Positions 1-12,582 of a stretch of 64,000 nucleotides of DNA are shown piece after piece (the stretch's first letter is position 1; every line of letters starts with the position of its first letter). Source of the stretch: Medicago truncatula (Eukaryota; Streptophyta; Magnoliopsida; Fabales; Fabaceae); assembly GCF_003473485.1 (NCBI RefSeq), contig NC_053044.1:53360091-53424090 (forward strand), in the 5' to 3' direction. Below the pieces are notes generated by a model. The model did no database searches and was not told the origin of the DNA. It saw only the letters and a program-made list of their open reading frames with translations. Made by a program: the position numbers and the translations under genes.

Positions 1-140
1 GGTTGAAGATAAATGCATTATGCCCCCTTTGCAAGAGTGAAATTGGCGAGAATGTAACAGAACCAGTTATTGAGGAAAATGCCAACCAACAAAGGGGTGA
101 AAGCAGGGATGAGAATGGTATTGCCAGTACCTCGTCATAA
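1..140 (+). CDS. RING-type E3 ubiquitin ligase, 3' end only
   Basis: This is the last exon of a gene whose start lies left of the window. Reading from base 3, the frame gives LKINALCPLCKSEIGEN and then about 28 polar residues ending ...NGIASTSS before TAA at 138-140. The W/L-K-I-N-x-x-CPLCK stretch is the second half of a RING-H2/C3H2C3 finger, with the last Cys pair as C-P-L-C. In plants it closely resembles the membrane-anchored RING ligases of the At4g11680/At1g12760 type, which have N-terminal transmembrane segments and a C-terminal RING. Such proteins recruit E2 enzymes to ubiquitinate unknown substrates. The family call rests on about 45 residues, so the class (RING) is firm and the subfamily is tentative. 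The 3' UTR presumably occupies the following few hundred bases. Confidence 0.8.
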   Translation, partial: LKINALCPLCKSEIGENVTEPVIEENANQQRGESRDENGIASTSS

Positions 141-1557
141 TATACATGCATATTATACACTTTTGCATTTTTATGGTGACTCTTTTCCTTCCTGTTTGCC
201 CACTTTTTTCCTTGGATCAATGTTTGAATATTAGTGCATCTTTGGAATTACGGTGTGTTAATGATATTATGGTGACACACCATATTTTGTTGAATCTTCA
301 AAGTATAATTTATGTCAAAATTGCAGTGGCATGCCGTGATTATTTCAAAATTACCGCTATTCCAAACATGTTGCACTTAGTTCAATCATTCTCTTAATGT
401 TATATTGTACTTATATCAATCATGTGCCTCGTTGTTAGTAGAGTTATATGTAAATGGAAATTATGACTATATAAGCTTTGATAGGAGGGAAAATATTAAT
501 AATTTAACTCATTAATAATAGAAAGACAAAGAGACATAGCAGTTCAACTGCGTATCTCTGAGGTTGTTTCTTCTTCTTTTTTTCTTTGGTTATTGATTCC
601 AATAACTAAGAAGTGTATTATACACGAAGAACAATTAGTTTTTGGTGATGCACTCGTAACACGCAAAAAGATATTTCACGAACATATGGACAATCTAGAG
701 GATAATGAAACTAATAAGTCTTCATTGTCCCGCAAATATATTATTGGTGTATGATTTATTAAACAGGTGTCAACAAATTTTAGTGAAAATTCAACTTATA
801 AAGTTAACTGGTTATTGGTAGATCTAGTCATACTTTGTATACATATCCTTATGTATTTATAATTTTGAAGCAACTTTATACATACTTTATCTAGTAAATT
901 ATTAAGATATAAACAAGATTTTTGCCTGTAAAAAAAAAAAGCAAGATTGTTGTCGCAGCTTGTAACAAAACAAAAATATTTATTCATCAACACATCCGTT
1001 GCTCTCTTAATATGCAGCAAACAATAAAATTCATAGACCTAATTTTCTTTTGGTTACAATTCATATACCTAATTAATACAACACAGTTGAAGAATTTTTA
1101 TTTGGTTTAAAGATATGTATATTTGCTTGTACACAAAAATAAAGATATGTATAATCGTTAAAACAGCAAAAAAAAAATCTTTAAAGTTTTTCATATTCTA
1201 ACAACATTGAATATTTCAATATCAATGAAGATACGTCTTTGTAAAAATAAGCAATTAAACAGTCATTCATCCCACATGTGATTTTGCATCCGATTCATAA
1301 CAATGTTCACAATAATAAGAACTCTTTTAGCTGTTGCAGTTGTTAGATGTAATATCAAATATAACTCTAAACGCAAATATATCAATGGGTACACAACAAG
1401 TTTTGTAGCCTTTTCTAAAAAAGAAGATTTTGTAGTATCTCTACCTGATTGATTTTTGTTTTTACTTTATTTGATTTTAATATAATTTTCTTATGTTTGG
1501 AAGTCATAAAAATTGTGTCACTATTGATAGGTGTAGGCCAAGAGATAAAGATTTTAT
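141..1557. other. AT-rich spacer, presumed 3' UTR then intergenic
   Basis: The sequence is AT-rich with scattered short open frames that show no protein-like composition. The first few hundred bases are probably the 3' UTR of the RING gene. I see no gene or clear element here. Confidence 0.5.
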
Positions 1558-1565
1558 GATATGGG

Positions 1566-2206
1566 TAGGGACGAACCTGAACAAGGCATGGTGTATATTT
1601 TTTAATTTTTTTTTTATCAGTTCATTGTATATTTTTACTTATATATTAATACAAACACCTATTTTTTTTTTTTTATGTTTATACACGCGTCTATATTTTT
1701 ACTCATATATTAATACAGGGACATATTTATTTGTGTAATTTATATATGTGACTATATTTTTACTCATATAAGTGAACCTATTTGTTTTTAATATACTGTG
1801 TTTATATTTTAACTTCTATATTAATACGGGGACAAATTTTTTTTTAAATTTATACACTTGTCTATATTTTTATTCATATATCAATACTGAGATTTTTTTA
1901 TAATTTCTATGCAATTGCGACTTGCTTCCAAAAAAAGAGCGCAACACGCTCACTCGTCCGTATGCACAAGTATCCTGCTAGAGCATTTGACATCTCTCGT
2001 AACCTATATAGAAAGAGATGTTCTTAGAACAATTAGTAATGATATAATTTTATTTCATTTTCTACAAATGAAAAGTACATTATTTTATTTGTAATTTTAG
2101 TTGCTACAACTATTTTTTATATAACTTTTTTATTAAATTTAATATTATTTAATTATTTGACAAAAAAATGTGCCCTACTAATATTGAAAGTCCAGGTCCG
2201 TCCCTG
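1566..2206. mobile_element. Non-autonomous hAT element with 8-bp TSD
   Basis: The left end reads TAGGGACGAACCTGAAC and the reverse complement of the right end reads CAGGGACGGACCTGGAC. These are 17-bp imperfect terminal inverted repeats of the hAT type (Y-A-G-G-G...). They are flanked by the identical 8-bp direct repeat GATATGGG at 1558-1565 and 2207-2214, which is the target-site length expected for hAT transposases. The 641-bp interior has no transposase and is mostly the diverged AT-rich repeat described in the next entry. The exact 8-bp duplication and only a few terminal mismatches suggest a fairly recent insertion. Confidence 0.85.
1625..1905. repeat. Diverged tandem repeat inside the hAT element
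   Basis: A unit of roughly 60-75 bases recurs about four times. Its core is 'TATATTTTTACTCATATATT', followed by AATAC, a G/A-rich stretch, a T-run, then a 'TATACAC' linker. Copies differ by several substitutions and by T-run length. Internal subterminal or minisatellite repeats of this kind are common in non-autonomous hAT elements. Confidence 0.65.
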
Positions 2207-2214
2207 GATATGGG

Positions 2215-3130
2215 TGGATCATGTGGTCAAAATGTTAATTATTACCACTACCATATTATACTACAACTAAAAAAATTAAAAACTTTGAACAAGTACATGC
2301 ACCCACATCCTTCAAGATATATTTGTATATGCATCCGGTGGTGTTGGACAACCACAAACTTATCAAAATAACAAACATTTAAGTTTAGTTGTTTTTGGTT
2401 TGGTGTTTAAGGTTTATTTTTCACGATTCACAAGTTGTCAACTTGCATTACATTTTGTTTTTACGGTTAATCTTTAAGTTAACACTCATGATGTATTATT
2501 GTCTTTTATGTACGTGATTGTGCAAACCACTATTTTGTTCTACATTTAGAAATTAACAATATTCAAATATACATTCATCACACATTACACCGAATGACTC
2601 ACTATTTCGGGTTTGGAAGTTCAAGTCAGTGCCTCTCAGCGACGACATTGCTACGAAAAATTAGGTACTTTTGTTTCAAGATGTTTGAATTTGGAATTTT
2701 AGTACTAATATTTTTTTTAAGCATGAGCGTGTTGTATTATGCTGCCCTAATTTGATGTTAAATTCAGATAACTTTATAGTTATCCTCGTTTTTATTTAAA
2801 ATTGTCATCGCATATGTTTGGTTATGAGTTGGAACAAAAATAGTTTTAAGTGAATTGATTATGTAAAATTGACAAATGATTTATGTTTGAATACATTTAA
2901 ATAAAATCAGGTTGAACTATAAATTTGAACATTAAAATCATTTTTGAATAAAAAACTTTAATTTATAGTTTCAAGTATAATCGATTCTAGAGGCAAAATT
3001 AAGTCTCTTAAAAAACAATCAAACATGTAAAAATTAATTATACACTCATTCAGACCTCTCTAAAAATAAAACCAAACGTATAATTCTTAGAATTTGTCTG
3101 TGCCTGGTATATTGAAAAAGTAATTAAAGA
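2215..3130. other. AT-rich intergenic DNA, nothing recognised
   Basis: No coding frame of protein-like composition, RNA gene or element ends were seen in this stretch. Confidence 0.4.
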
Positions 3131-3131
3131 G

Positions 3132-3256
3132 TTTTTTTTGTTTTGTTTTGATCCCTAATGGATACAAGTTTTATCATAGCTAATGGTTAACCGTGTTTGA
3201 ATCTCGGACCTTGCATATATGCACTGTCCTACCAACTGAGCTAAGCTCATGAGAAC
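3132..3256 (-). mobile_element. tRNA-derived SINE
   Basis: Read on the minus strand, the sequence starts GTTCTCATGAGC and carries a pol III A-box (TTAGCTCAGTTGGTAGGA). About 30 nt later comes a degenerate B-box (GAGATTCAAAC), and it ends in an A-rich tail (AAAACAAAACAAAAAA). This is the structure of a plant tRNA-related SINE. The B-box has lost its GGTTCGA consensus, so the copy is old. I did not find an unambiguous target-site duplication. Confidence 0.65.
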
Positions 3257-3715
3257 ATGCATATACATGGTTTAAATTAGGTTTCCAAATACAAAGTAAA
3301 AATAAATATTATAATCATGAAAACAAATCCAATTCATTTTTTTATTTATCAAATAATTTACACCTTGATCAATAATATTATTTAGTATGGCAATTTTTTA
3401 ATTATATTTTTAAAAAATATTTTAGTCAAAATGCATTAAATAGTTGTCCTATACGGCTCAATGACAATAAACACTTGAAACTCGTAAACACATAATTAAG
3501 AAGTCAGAGTTCAAATCTTGATCATAATATCAGACTTAATAATGTTAATATTTTTATCCATTAAAGATTTTTAATACCGATCATCATGACAAATATTCTA
3601 AATATCGGTCATCGTGACATAAAGATAATATGTAATATTTTTTTAAATACAGATGTAATATCTTTAAGAAGTGAAAGCACAACATGATTTATTCATTTTG
3701 GAAAAAAAACAAAAA

Positions 3716-3817
3716 GATGATTATTATTCATTGTGTCCAATATAGATGATTTTGTAAAACAAAAAAAGATGATTATTATTCATTGTGTCCAAAATACATG
3801 ATTTGGTAAAACAAAAA
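3716..3817. repeat. Two-copy 52-bp tandem repeat
   Basis: A block beginning GATGATTATTATTCATTGTG occurs at 3716 and again at 3768. Copies are followed by similar sequence ending TAAAACAAAAAA. The period is 52 bases with a few mismatches, which suggests a local slippage or unequal-exchange duplication. Confidence 0.75.
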
Positions 3818-4199
3818 AGCATAACAGAATTAGTTGAAATTTGTCAAAAAATGATTTAGATGAATAATAAAGAATTAAATTAAAATCCTTAAAAAAAAAG
3901 AATTAAATTAATATACGTGTGTTAATCAGATTTGGTTAGCTTAATTTTTATTTTTTTTTATAAATAAATAAAAAACAAAAACTGGTTATTGTCAGCAAAA
4001 AAAAAAAAAAAAGTGTGTTGCAACGCTGCGTTTTGGGGGATAAAATCGATAGAAGAATCACGAACGCTGAAATTTGGTTATGTTAAGTAACTCTTGTTAT
4101 TTCTCTCTTTCGATATCGTTATCGTCTTCTTCCTCCTCTTAGGGTTTTCAGTTCGCACTCTCTTTTCACTTTCAGCACCCCCAATATTCTTCTCCAAAG

Positions 4200-4557
4200 G
4201 TAATGCTATCGATCCATCTCATTTCAATTCCGATTATCCTTTTCGTTTCATTGTAAAAACAATTACAATTACTAACACTTGTTAACTCCGCTGATTAATT
4301 TGTCGAAAATTAGCACATCTTATTCACTTTTGCTTTTATTCAATTATTTCATGATCAATGGTTGCTTTAATTCCATTCAATTCAATTGCTGCTTTAGGTT
4401 CTTCACTGTATAATTGTTAAGTGTAAGAATTTTGTTTTTTTGAGATGATTTTTTTTGTTTTTTGGTCGAATTAAAGACTATGGTTAAGTGATTTATCTGG
4501 TTTGATTCGAGATTTTGTTGAATGATTGAGTTTGTATTGTCATGTGAATTATTTCAG
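4200..4557 (+). other. 5' UTR intron of the SPOC gene
   Basis: A donor (CCAAAG|GTAATG) and an acceptor preceded by T-rich sequence (TTTCAG|GTGGG) bound a 358-bp AT/T-rich segment upstream of the first ATG. A leader intron of this size is common in plant nuclear regulator genes and can enhance expression. The leader exon probably begins near 4080. Confidence 0.6.
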
Positions 4558-4606
4558 GTGGGTTTTTGTTTGTAATTGTGTACTCTATGGTTGTTGATTA
4601 ATTCTA

Positions 4607-7600
4607 ATGGTTGGAATGTCGAATAATTTGGTTTCGGAGTCAGTAACCAGCAGTCAGATGGCTCAATTGGAGCCTATTATGAACAAGGCAGATGGCTCAA
4701 TGGGACTCTTGCGTCCTGTGTCTACTGATTCCATGTCACAAAATCAGGGAGCCTCGAATGGTGAACCCGTGTCTCAAGGCTTACCACTTTCTAATCGGTT
4801 GAGTGGTCAAGTAGGTGGCGGTGATATGGGAATGCACCGGGTTATTATGCAGAACAAACAATCCATGCAAATGGGGGCAGCGCCGAACAATTTGGGCGCA
4901 CATCAAGTGTCAGCAGCTCCTAAGCGAAAGGCAACAATGGAACTTCCTTCGGGTAGCTTTATAACACCTAGCAAGCGGGAGAAACCAATGGCACAAAGAC
5001 CTTGGATGCCACAAGGATCTAATTCATCAACCAAAATTGCTCCACGGATGCAATCCTCATCAAATCTTTCTAGGGTGAATCATTCGGCGGCAAGTGGTAA
5101 AAGAAAAACACAAGCGGATAACACCTCAGGAAAACCCGCGACTCCTCGGTCCTCAAATTCTAAAAATCAGAATGCACAGTTGAAAGAATCCTCCAAGGTT
5201 CAGACTGAATCATCTGAGAGTGTTAGGTCAAAGATGAGGGAGTCATTAGCTGCTGCTCTGGCGTTGGTATCCCAGCAAGATAAACCTCTGGTGTCAAACG
5301 ACGACAAACCTAACAATGCTGCCAATAGCTCTCAGTGTGCTGGTTCAGCATCTGCATCCGCTGACACTGCTCCGGAGCAAAAGCAGGAAATTTGTCAGCC
5401 TGTTAACTCCTCTTTAGCTGGGGCTGATTCCGTTGACCATGTGATGGGAGAAGAGCACTTGGATAGTACATCTACTGAAGGTTTTTCTGAAAAACCTAAG
5501 GATTATCAAGCGGGATTCACAAACGTGTCAAACAATGAAGACATGCTGAGTTCCGATAAGCAAGATTTTCAGTCTAACTACACTTTAACTACTGATGATG
5601 TTCCTTTCAGTGATAGTTTCTTTGTGAAAGATGAACTTTTGCAGGGAAATGGTCTTTCCTGGGTATTATCTGATATGGATCATATGGTGGTCATTGATGA
5701 TCAAAGTGAAAGCCAAACTACGATAGAGAAGAAATTGGAACCTGAGGAAACAGGTGGAGTTTGTAGGGAGGTGGTCCCTTTACCTGAGCTTCTAGCATCA
5801 AGGATAGAAGCAGAGCTCTTCAAACTGTTTGGAGGTGTGAATAAGAAATACAAAGAGAAGGGAAGGTCTCTTTTGTTCAACCTGAAAGATCGCAATAATC
5901 CTGAACTCAGAGAAAGGGTTATGTTTGGTAAAATTCTTCCAGAACAACTATGTTCCATGACTGCAGAGGAACTTGCTTCAAAGGAGCTTTCTGAGTGGAG
6001 GATAGCCAAGGCTGAGGAGTTCGATAAAATCAAGGTTTTACCTGATTCAGATGTTGATATTAGACGTTTAGTCAGGAAAACGCATAAAGGTGAATTTCAA
6101 GTGGAAGTTGAACATGAAGACAATGTTCCAGTGGAAGAGGTGTCTGGTGGCAAAAATTCTGTTGTTCGAAGGCAACCGGTTAAGAAGGACGTGGAAGGCA
6201 CTTCTCCTTCCAAACCTGATGTAGTCAAAAGCGATGTAAACACTGATAATGAAAAGAGCAGCTTACAGACAGATAATCAATTTTCCATTACCATTTCTTC
6301 CAATGATGGGACTGATCCAATGGAAGGGCTTATGACAGATGATGATGCATTGAAGGACCCTAACTTTCTTCCACCAATTGTATCACTTGATGAATTCATG
6401 GAATCTCTTAATTCTGAGCCACCGTTTGAAAATTTACCTGTAGAGTCTGGAAAAGCACCTATATCGGAAGAGGATGTTTATGGGGTTGGATCTAAATCAA
6501 AATCTTCTGATTTAACTCCAAGTGAGCAAGATGATGTCAGTGCTAGTAAGTCTGATAAGCTTCAAAGCACAGATGCCGAGGAAGAAAAAAAAGTTAATGC
6601 TGATGCAGGGTCCATCTCGTCTGATGCAAAACACGGTGAAAGCCGATCTGACACAAAGCCGACTGATGGTCATTCCAAGGAAATGTCACCTGATGGCAAA
6701 AAGTCAACTTCCAATGATGCTGAGTTGAGAGCTAGTCAGTTTCATGCAGAAGAGAGACATGGCAAGGATAAAGTGTCTAAAACTACAGTTCCCATTAAGG
6801 GTGAATGCCTCTGGGAGGGAATGCTCCAGCCAAACATCTCAACCACTGATTCAGTCATTAGCATCTTCAAAAGGTAGTCTACTGTACTACCAGTTTTTAT
6901 TACATCTTCATAATAAACCGTTCCTTTGCTCTAAACTCAAATCTGAATATTGTGACTAATTCTTTTGATCTAGCATGTTAAGCAAAATTTTTAAACTGTA
7001 TACAAAAGAGGTGAAAGATCAATAATATCATGGAAGTTAGTATTCCAACCATATACAAGGGTAGTAATGACTTTGGATGTGATTTTGGAATTTGTAACTG
7101 TGTATGCTTTTCTCATTCTTTTATCCTCATCGCTTTTTTCAGATTTTATTTGGTACTGACTTGTGATTTGTTTAAGCCTGCTAACAATCTTGCATTAAAT
7201 ATGTGGCATCCTACATTTACTGCGGTCCCTTATGTTCCGTGGATAAAAATTTCATGTTCTAGCCGAACTTAATGGCTATTGTGCTGAAGCATAATTTAAT
7301 GTCATGAAAAACAAGTTTGATGAGATTTATCTAGGGCATGGATTTTTATTTTTTTTGAATGGCATCTAGGGCATGGAATCTTTTTTAATTGATCCTTATT
7401 TGTAAGCCTTATTTATATTTATTTTCTTCATCTACTCCTACATGCCAATATGCCATCTAATGAACATGTTAGTTGTTTCGTTTCAGTTTTTTTTTTGGGT
7501 AAATAAAACTGCAAATTACAATTGCTTTTTGTGAATACGCGGTTTCAGTCAGGCTGTTTAAATTTTTTCTAGTTTCTTGACATGGTTCTTAATTGACTAT

Positions 7601-10081
7601 GGAACAACCCGCTCGTCTGTTTTTTAAGCTTCTTTTAAGCATCTAGTTTCAGTTATTTTTTAGAGCAATTCACTTCTAGAAAATTGTTGGTTCTTCCAAC
7701 TTCTTTCGTAACTGTTGCTATAGTAACTAGGCATGTTTATTTCATAGTATATATGATTATTTGTGCTTTTCAATGCCTTCTGTGTCCATACAAACAATCC
7801 CAACTACTGTTCTGTGTTTATCTTGAAGAAGGTGGAAAATGTTTTTAAATTAGATTTATTGCTTGGAGAGGTCTATGTTGTGGGGTTGATGTGTTCCACA
7901 CCAAAAACCACTTTAAATTTTTTCTTATTTCACAAAAAAAACTATACTTTTGATATGTACCGTTTGAAGTGGATTATTTCTATTATATTTTTTTTCCTTT
8001 TTCTGATCTGACATTTTATTCTTTGTGAAGCGGTGAGAAAACTTCTACCAAAGACTGGCCTGGATTTCTCGAGATCAAGGGAAGGGTTCGACTGGATGCA
8101 TTTGAAAAATTTCTGCGAGAGCTTCCACAGTCAAGAAGTCGTGCCATCATGGTATCTCAAGTTTTCTTTTGTTGTGCTAGACTTGTGTATCATCTTCTGT
8201 TTATCTCGCCAGCCATATATAAAACAATCATTAAAAATGAAAAAAGTTGTTGCAGCTTGATGTTAATTTTTTCTTTTCATTACGTGTTTTAACGATATCA
8301 TCGCGGTACAGTGTGCTTTCCTCTTTTATATTTTTTAATTGATGAGATGAAGAAGCCAGTTGATTGGTAGTTGTATAGTGTATATGTTAACGACACAGTT
8401 TTTAAGGCTGTCAGGATAAAACGATAGAAATATGATATGGGGGAGAAAGCAAATATAGGGATCTGTATAAATTGTAAAAAACATTTGTCACTGTTAAATT
8501 GGATTACAGGATTGATTTTATTTTTGTTGGTAAATACACTATGTCTGGCAAATTAAGTAAAACAGTTTCTTGTTTTCATGGCATGTATGTGTCTTTACAA
8601 GCATGGAATCACAAAAATACATGCACATACACACTTGTATGAAATGTTTTGACATCTAATAAAAAGTGGGGCGAAGAATTTAGTGACGAATTTAGAAGAG
8701 TTATATGAGAAAAATCTCCCCAATGAGACTCTTTATTTTAGGGGAGGGAAACTGGCTCCCTAAGTTGGTGTGGATGAGTTGCATTGTATCATGAGGATGT
8801 TACAACTTAGAATGTAAATGAGTTTAGTTAAGTAGTTTGAATATATTGCCTGACTGAAGCCACTTGCTTTTTGATTTGAATATTTACCAATTACTGATAG
8901 AGAGCTGTGTATGTGATGAAAACTTGCTGTACACTTAATTTTCTTTTTGGGCTATGAATAGTTACAAAGTTTCTTTGTATGGCAGGTTTCACATTTTATT
9001 TCCAAAGGCATAACCCCTGAGGAGCAAGCAACACTCCGTGAGGTAATGACAGCTATTATTAGATTGGTTATTTAACCCTATTTTTAGCTGCGGATTGTTC
9101 ATTATAATTATGTAATTTTAAATGCAGGTGGCTGACTCGTATATTTTGGACGAGAGAGTGGGATTTGCAGAACCTGTGCATGGAGTTGAACTTTACTTTT
9201 GCCCACCTCATAAGAAAACAGTTGAAATGCTCAGCAAGATACTTCCAAAGGAACAAATTGAAGCAGTTAATTCTATTGATAATGGTCTAATTGGTATTAT
9301 TGTATGGAGAAAAACTAATATAACTACATCTATATCTCCCACCGCGCAATCACATCACAAACATAGCTCTAAAAGGCAAATTTTGAGTAGAAGACAACAA
9401 GATACTAATGTGAATGCCAATTCTACCCATAATGCAGTGCCCTCTATGGGGTTTAAGACCACCGTGAGTGAACCTCCGAGTGGTGATGATGATGATGTTC
9501 CTCCTGGATTCGGGCCACCAGCCCGGGTTGAGGATGACCTCCCGGAGTATAATTTTTCCGGTAGTTCAAATCCATCATCACACTTGGTTCAAAAACATAT
9601 GGGACCAAGTATGGTCACATCTCACTCGGTTGTCCAAACCCCATCACGTCCTGCACAACAAATGAGAGAACTTGTACACAAATATGGGCAAAACAAAACA
9701 ACTGTAACCTCGGTAAACTGGCAGGACAAATTTGGGGGGTCAATTCAACCCTGGAATGATGACGATGATGATATACCAGAATGGCAACCTCAAATCAACA
9801 ACCAGAATCAGTTTCCTCCTCAACAAACAATGAATAATTTTCATCTTAGACCTCATGTTGTGAATCAATCATATGCGGGTTTACCCCAGCAATCAATTAT
9901 GCCGACACAATATCTGCAACCCCCTATGAATGTGACACATGTACAGCAAAATTTTGGCCCTCAGTGGGTTCCTTCTATTCAGGGTAACAACACACAACCA
10001 AGTGCTGCACCACCCTATGGAACACCTACACAAGGAACTACTCCGTGGTCTCAACATGTTTCTAGAAGTAGAAGACTTTAG
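4607..10081 (+). CDS. TFS2M + SPOC domain protein (transcription elongation-type regulator)
   Basis: The CDS model is join(4607..6873, 8031..8151, 8986..9042, 9128..10081), giving 1,132 residues; all junctions have GT/AG borders and keep the frame. Residues about 390-470 form a TFIIS central-like (TFS2M) domain, with IEAELFKLFGGVNKKYKEKG and an LRERV...EELASKELSEWR helix pair. A SPOC domain starts near residue 735 (LWEGMLQPN) and runs across all three introns to about residue 876 (GLIGIIVWRKT). The N-terminal third is Ser/Asn/Gln-rich. The tail has two acidic patches, DDDDVPPGFGPP and DDDDDIPEWQPQ. Homologues (Arabidopsis At5g25520/At5g11430/At2g25640 from memory) resemble the yeast Bye1/animal DIDO family that binds RNA polymerase II or chromatin. 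I see no N-terminal PHD finger. An alternative start is the next Met at 4616. The call is firm for domains and weaker for biochemical role. Confidence 0.9.
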
Positions 10082-10421
10082 TTTCTTTTTCTTTCATTTC
10101 AGTTCCTTTTATTTTAGATCTTTTACAGTTGTAGTTGTAGCCATGTAAACTTTAGTGTCAGACTGTTTTCATCTTTTTCCAACATCAATACCCTGTTGAG
10201 GTAGTAAACGGTGCAAATGACTTTTATTCTCTTCTACTGTTTTAGTTTGCGGTGAATAAATACGATGGACGATAGAATATTCCTTCAATTTTATTTTAAG
10301 AGAGTTTCTAATTTCAACGTTGCTTTTTATATGCTTAGCGTTACTAATGCCTTAACTACTCTATGTAATATTCGTACTTGGGTCTTTAGGACATATACGT
10401 TTATCTATTCTACGAAAGGTT

Positions 10422-10583
10422 CACTGCTAAAAAAAAACAAAAATTAGTGAGGGAAATTTAGTGAGGGAAAACATGAAATCCCTCTCTAATTCCGTCACTA
10501 AATTTTGCGACTAAGAAATTTGTTAGGGATTTTATGTTTTCCGTCACAAATTTCCCTCTTTAATTTTACTTTTCTTAGTAGTG
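10422..10583. mobile_element. CACTA (En/Spm)-type MITE with 3-bp TSD
   Basis: The left end is CACTGCTAAAAAAAAAC and the right end, reverse complemented, is CACTACTAAGAAAAGT. Similarity continues inward to the GAGGGAAAT motif on both arms. The 3-bp direct repeat GTT flanks the element at 10419-10421 and 10584-10586, as CACTA transposases produce. It is 162 bp, carries no coding sequence and sits about 340 bp past the stop codon of the SPOC gene, so it may contribute to that gene's 3' end region. Confidence 0.85.
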
Positions 10584-10778
10584 GTTGGAGGCACGATAAA
10601 CAGTTGTATGGAAAATTCGCTTCTAACTGATATATGTGGAATTTATAATAACATATGTAATATTAGTATATTACTGTTATACAAGAGAATACAACATTAA
10701 GAAGGGCCATGTGGTGTTACACCAAAAACTATGTACGAAAAGTCACATGACAAATAAAAAAAAGAGTATGATCCTAGA

Positions 10779-12582
10779 TTAACCACCCAATGCTCGCTTT
10801 AGTGCAGCACGTTGTTCTGGTGTCAATTTTGTTGGGAACTTAACCTCAAATATGATCCTCAAATCACCCCTATGACCGGGTTCCTTTGTTATTGGCATTC
10901 CTTCATTTGCAACAACAAGCTCATAACCAGGACTCACAATGTTTTTCACTGGGACACTTAAACTACGTTTGTAAAGTGTTTTGATATTTACTGAAGTTCC
11001 ACCAATAGCTTCTGCTAGTGATATCTTTTGATTCACAATAAGGTCATTCCCATCTCTCTTGAACAATTCATGAGGCTTCTCATCAATCACAAATACAAGA
11101 TCTGCTGGAAGTTGGTTTATTAGTTGATTCCCTTTATCTGGGAATGTTATCTTTGTTCCTTTCTTCCATCCTGGCTTTACTTCAATGCTTAATATCTCTG
11201 TTTCTTTAATTTCCCTTCTGCAATTTTTGTCATCATAAATAAAGATACCTTAGAACAATTGAACCATAAAACAAACAAACATCTTGTGACATTACTAATG
11301 CTCATGATTAAATTAATAGGCAGAACTTTGTCCTCATATGTATAACCTAGACCATGTTTGGATAATCAGTTTAACTAAGTGCAAACTCTTATTATATAAG
11401 CATCTATGTATAAATTATTTTATAACAAAAGATAAGATAAAGTCATCATTTTCATATAAACTATTTGCGTTTTCGTAAATTATCATGAAGTGCTTACAAA
11501 AATAAGCTAAAAATAGCTTATGGATATGTCACATTATTTTCATAAGTTCTTCAAAAAAGACTCACAAGTGTTCGTGCTAGTAGATAAGTTCAAATAAATC
11601 AATCCAAACAAATTATATAACCAACAAAAAACACCATAAAAATAAAGGTACATATAAGTTGGTTTGGATCCTTAACGACAGCTGCACTATTGCAGCCACG
11701 TTGTAGAGGATCCAAACAAAGATAAACGAAACGTACCCATAGGCATCCACTACAGTTCTTGAGATCTTCATTTTCCTTGTAGAACCAGAATACAGCTCCT
11801 CCAAACTACAAGGCAATTTAGTCTCAACAGGTGGTGGTTTCTTTGGCATATTCGCTCTTTCGCTATGTGTTCTAGAATTTAAATCGCCACTGAATCCACC
11901 ATTTCCTGCTCCACCATCAGATGGAAATCTCTTGGACCTCCCTGGTCCAGATGATCCAAAATTCAAAGGACTACTTCCAAAGAATTCTGCAAAGATATCC
12001 TCTGCACTTCTTGGATAAAATCCACTTGGTGACTCAGTTTCTGGTGATGGCCTTTCTTTTAACCCTTGTTCTCCAAGCTGATCATAAACATTCCTTCTTT
12101 GCGGATCACTCAATACCTAAAATTCATAAAAATTTCTCAAAATTGAGATTCATGTTGTTACTAAACAAGAGGTATATATATATATATATAACTTCTTTGA
12201 TACGGATCCACACAAAATAACCCTAACAAATTAACCATTAACATTTTCCAATATTAAAAAAACCCTAATATTTTGTGATTCATTTATCACCATTTCAATT
12301 CCAATTTCCACCATCTAAACCCTCCATGTATTGCAAAATCATATCAACATTCATAATCAAGAAAATGCAACATATAGAAAATTGAAAAAAAGAAAAGATG
12401 GGGAATGATTATGTTACCGCATAAGCCTCAGAGATCTGTTTGAAACGGGCTTCAGCTTCTTTTTTATTGTTAGGGTTCTTGTCAGGGTGCCATTTCATAG
12501 CCAATTTTCTATATGCTTTCTTCAAATCATCTTCTGTAGCATTTTTATCCACCTTCAAAATGTTATAGTAATCCACACCCAT
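10779..12582 (-). CDS. Type II DnaJ/HSP40 co-chaperone (DNAJB/Sis1-like)
   Basis: The CDS model is complement(join(10779..11217, 11737..12116, 12418..12582)), giving 327 residues. Exon 1 starts [20 protein letters not shown] and contains the J domain with the catalytic HPD at residues 32-34 (MKWHPDKNP). A Gly/Ser/Phe-rich linker follows ([16 protein letters not shown]), then the two beta-barrel substrate-binding domains ([20 protein letters not shown], then [15 protein letters not shown] and [13 protein letters not shown]). The C-terminal dimerisation segment ends [13 protein letters not shown]. No zinc-finger cysteine repeats are present, so this is type II rather than type I. It would stimulate Hsp70 ATPase and deliver clients, most likely in the cytosol or nucleus. 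The length matches the family norm of about 330-350. The second intron carries a MITE. The closest Arabidopsis relative from memory is At5g25530. Confidence 0.93.
11348..11614. mobile_element. hAT-like MITE in a DnaJ intron
   Basis: The ends are imperfect inverted repeats: TAGACCATGTTTGGATAATC on the left and, reverse complemented, TAATTTGTTTGGATTGATT on the right. They are flanked by TATAACC at 11341-11347 and 11616-11622 (7 of an expected 8 bp). The interior has the AT-rich 'AAGTGCTTA...AATAGCTTAT' style seen in many legume TGTTTGG elements. It lies wholly within the second intron (11218-11736) and leaves the splice sites untouched. Confidence 0.6.
12180..12192. repeat. Short AT microsatellite in DnaJ intron 1
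   Basis: A run of alternating T and A lies close to the 3' side of the second exon on the minus strand, within the first intron. It is of little functional consequence. Confidence 0.6.

Noticed and set aside
5701-6033. Minus-strand frame inside the SPOC gene exon
   Set aside because: It is a shadow of the TFS2M-coding region on the sense strand.
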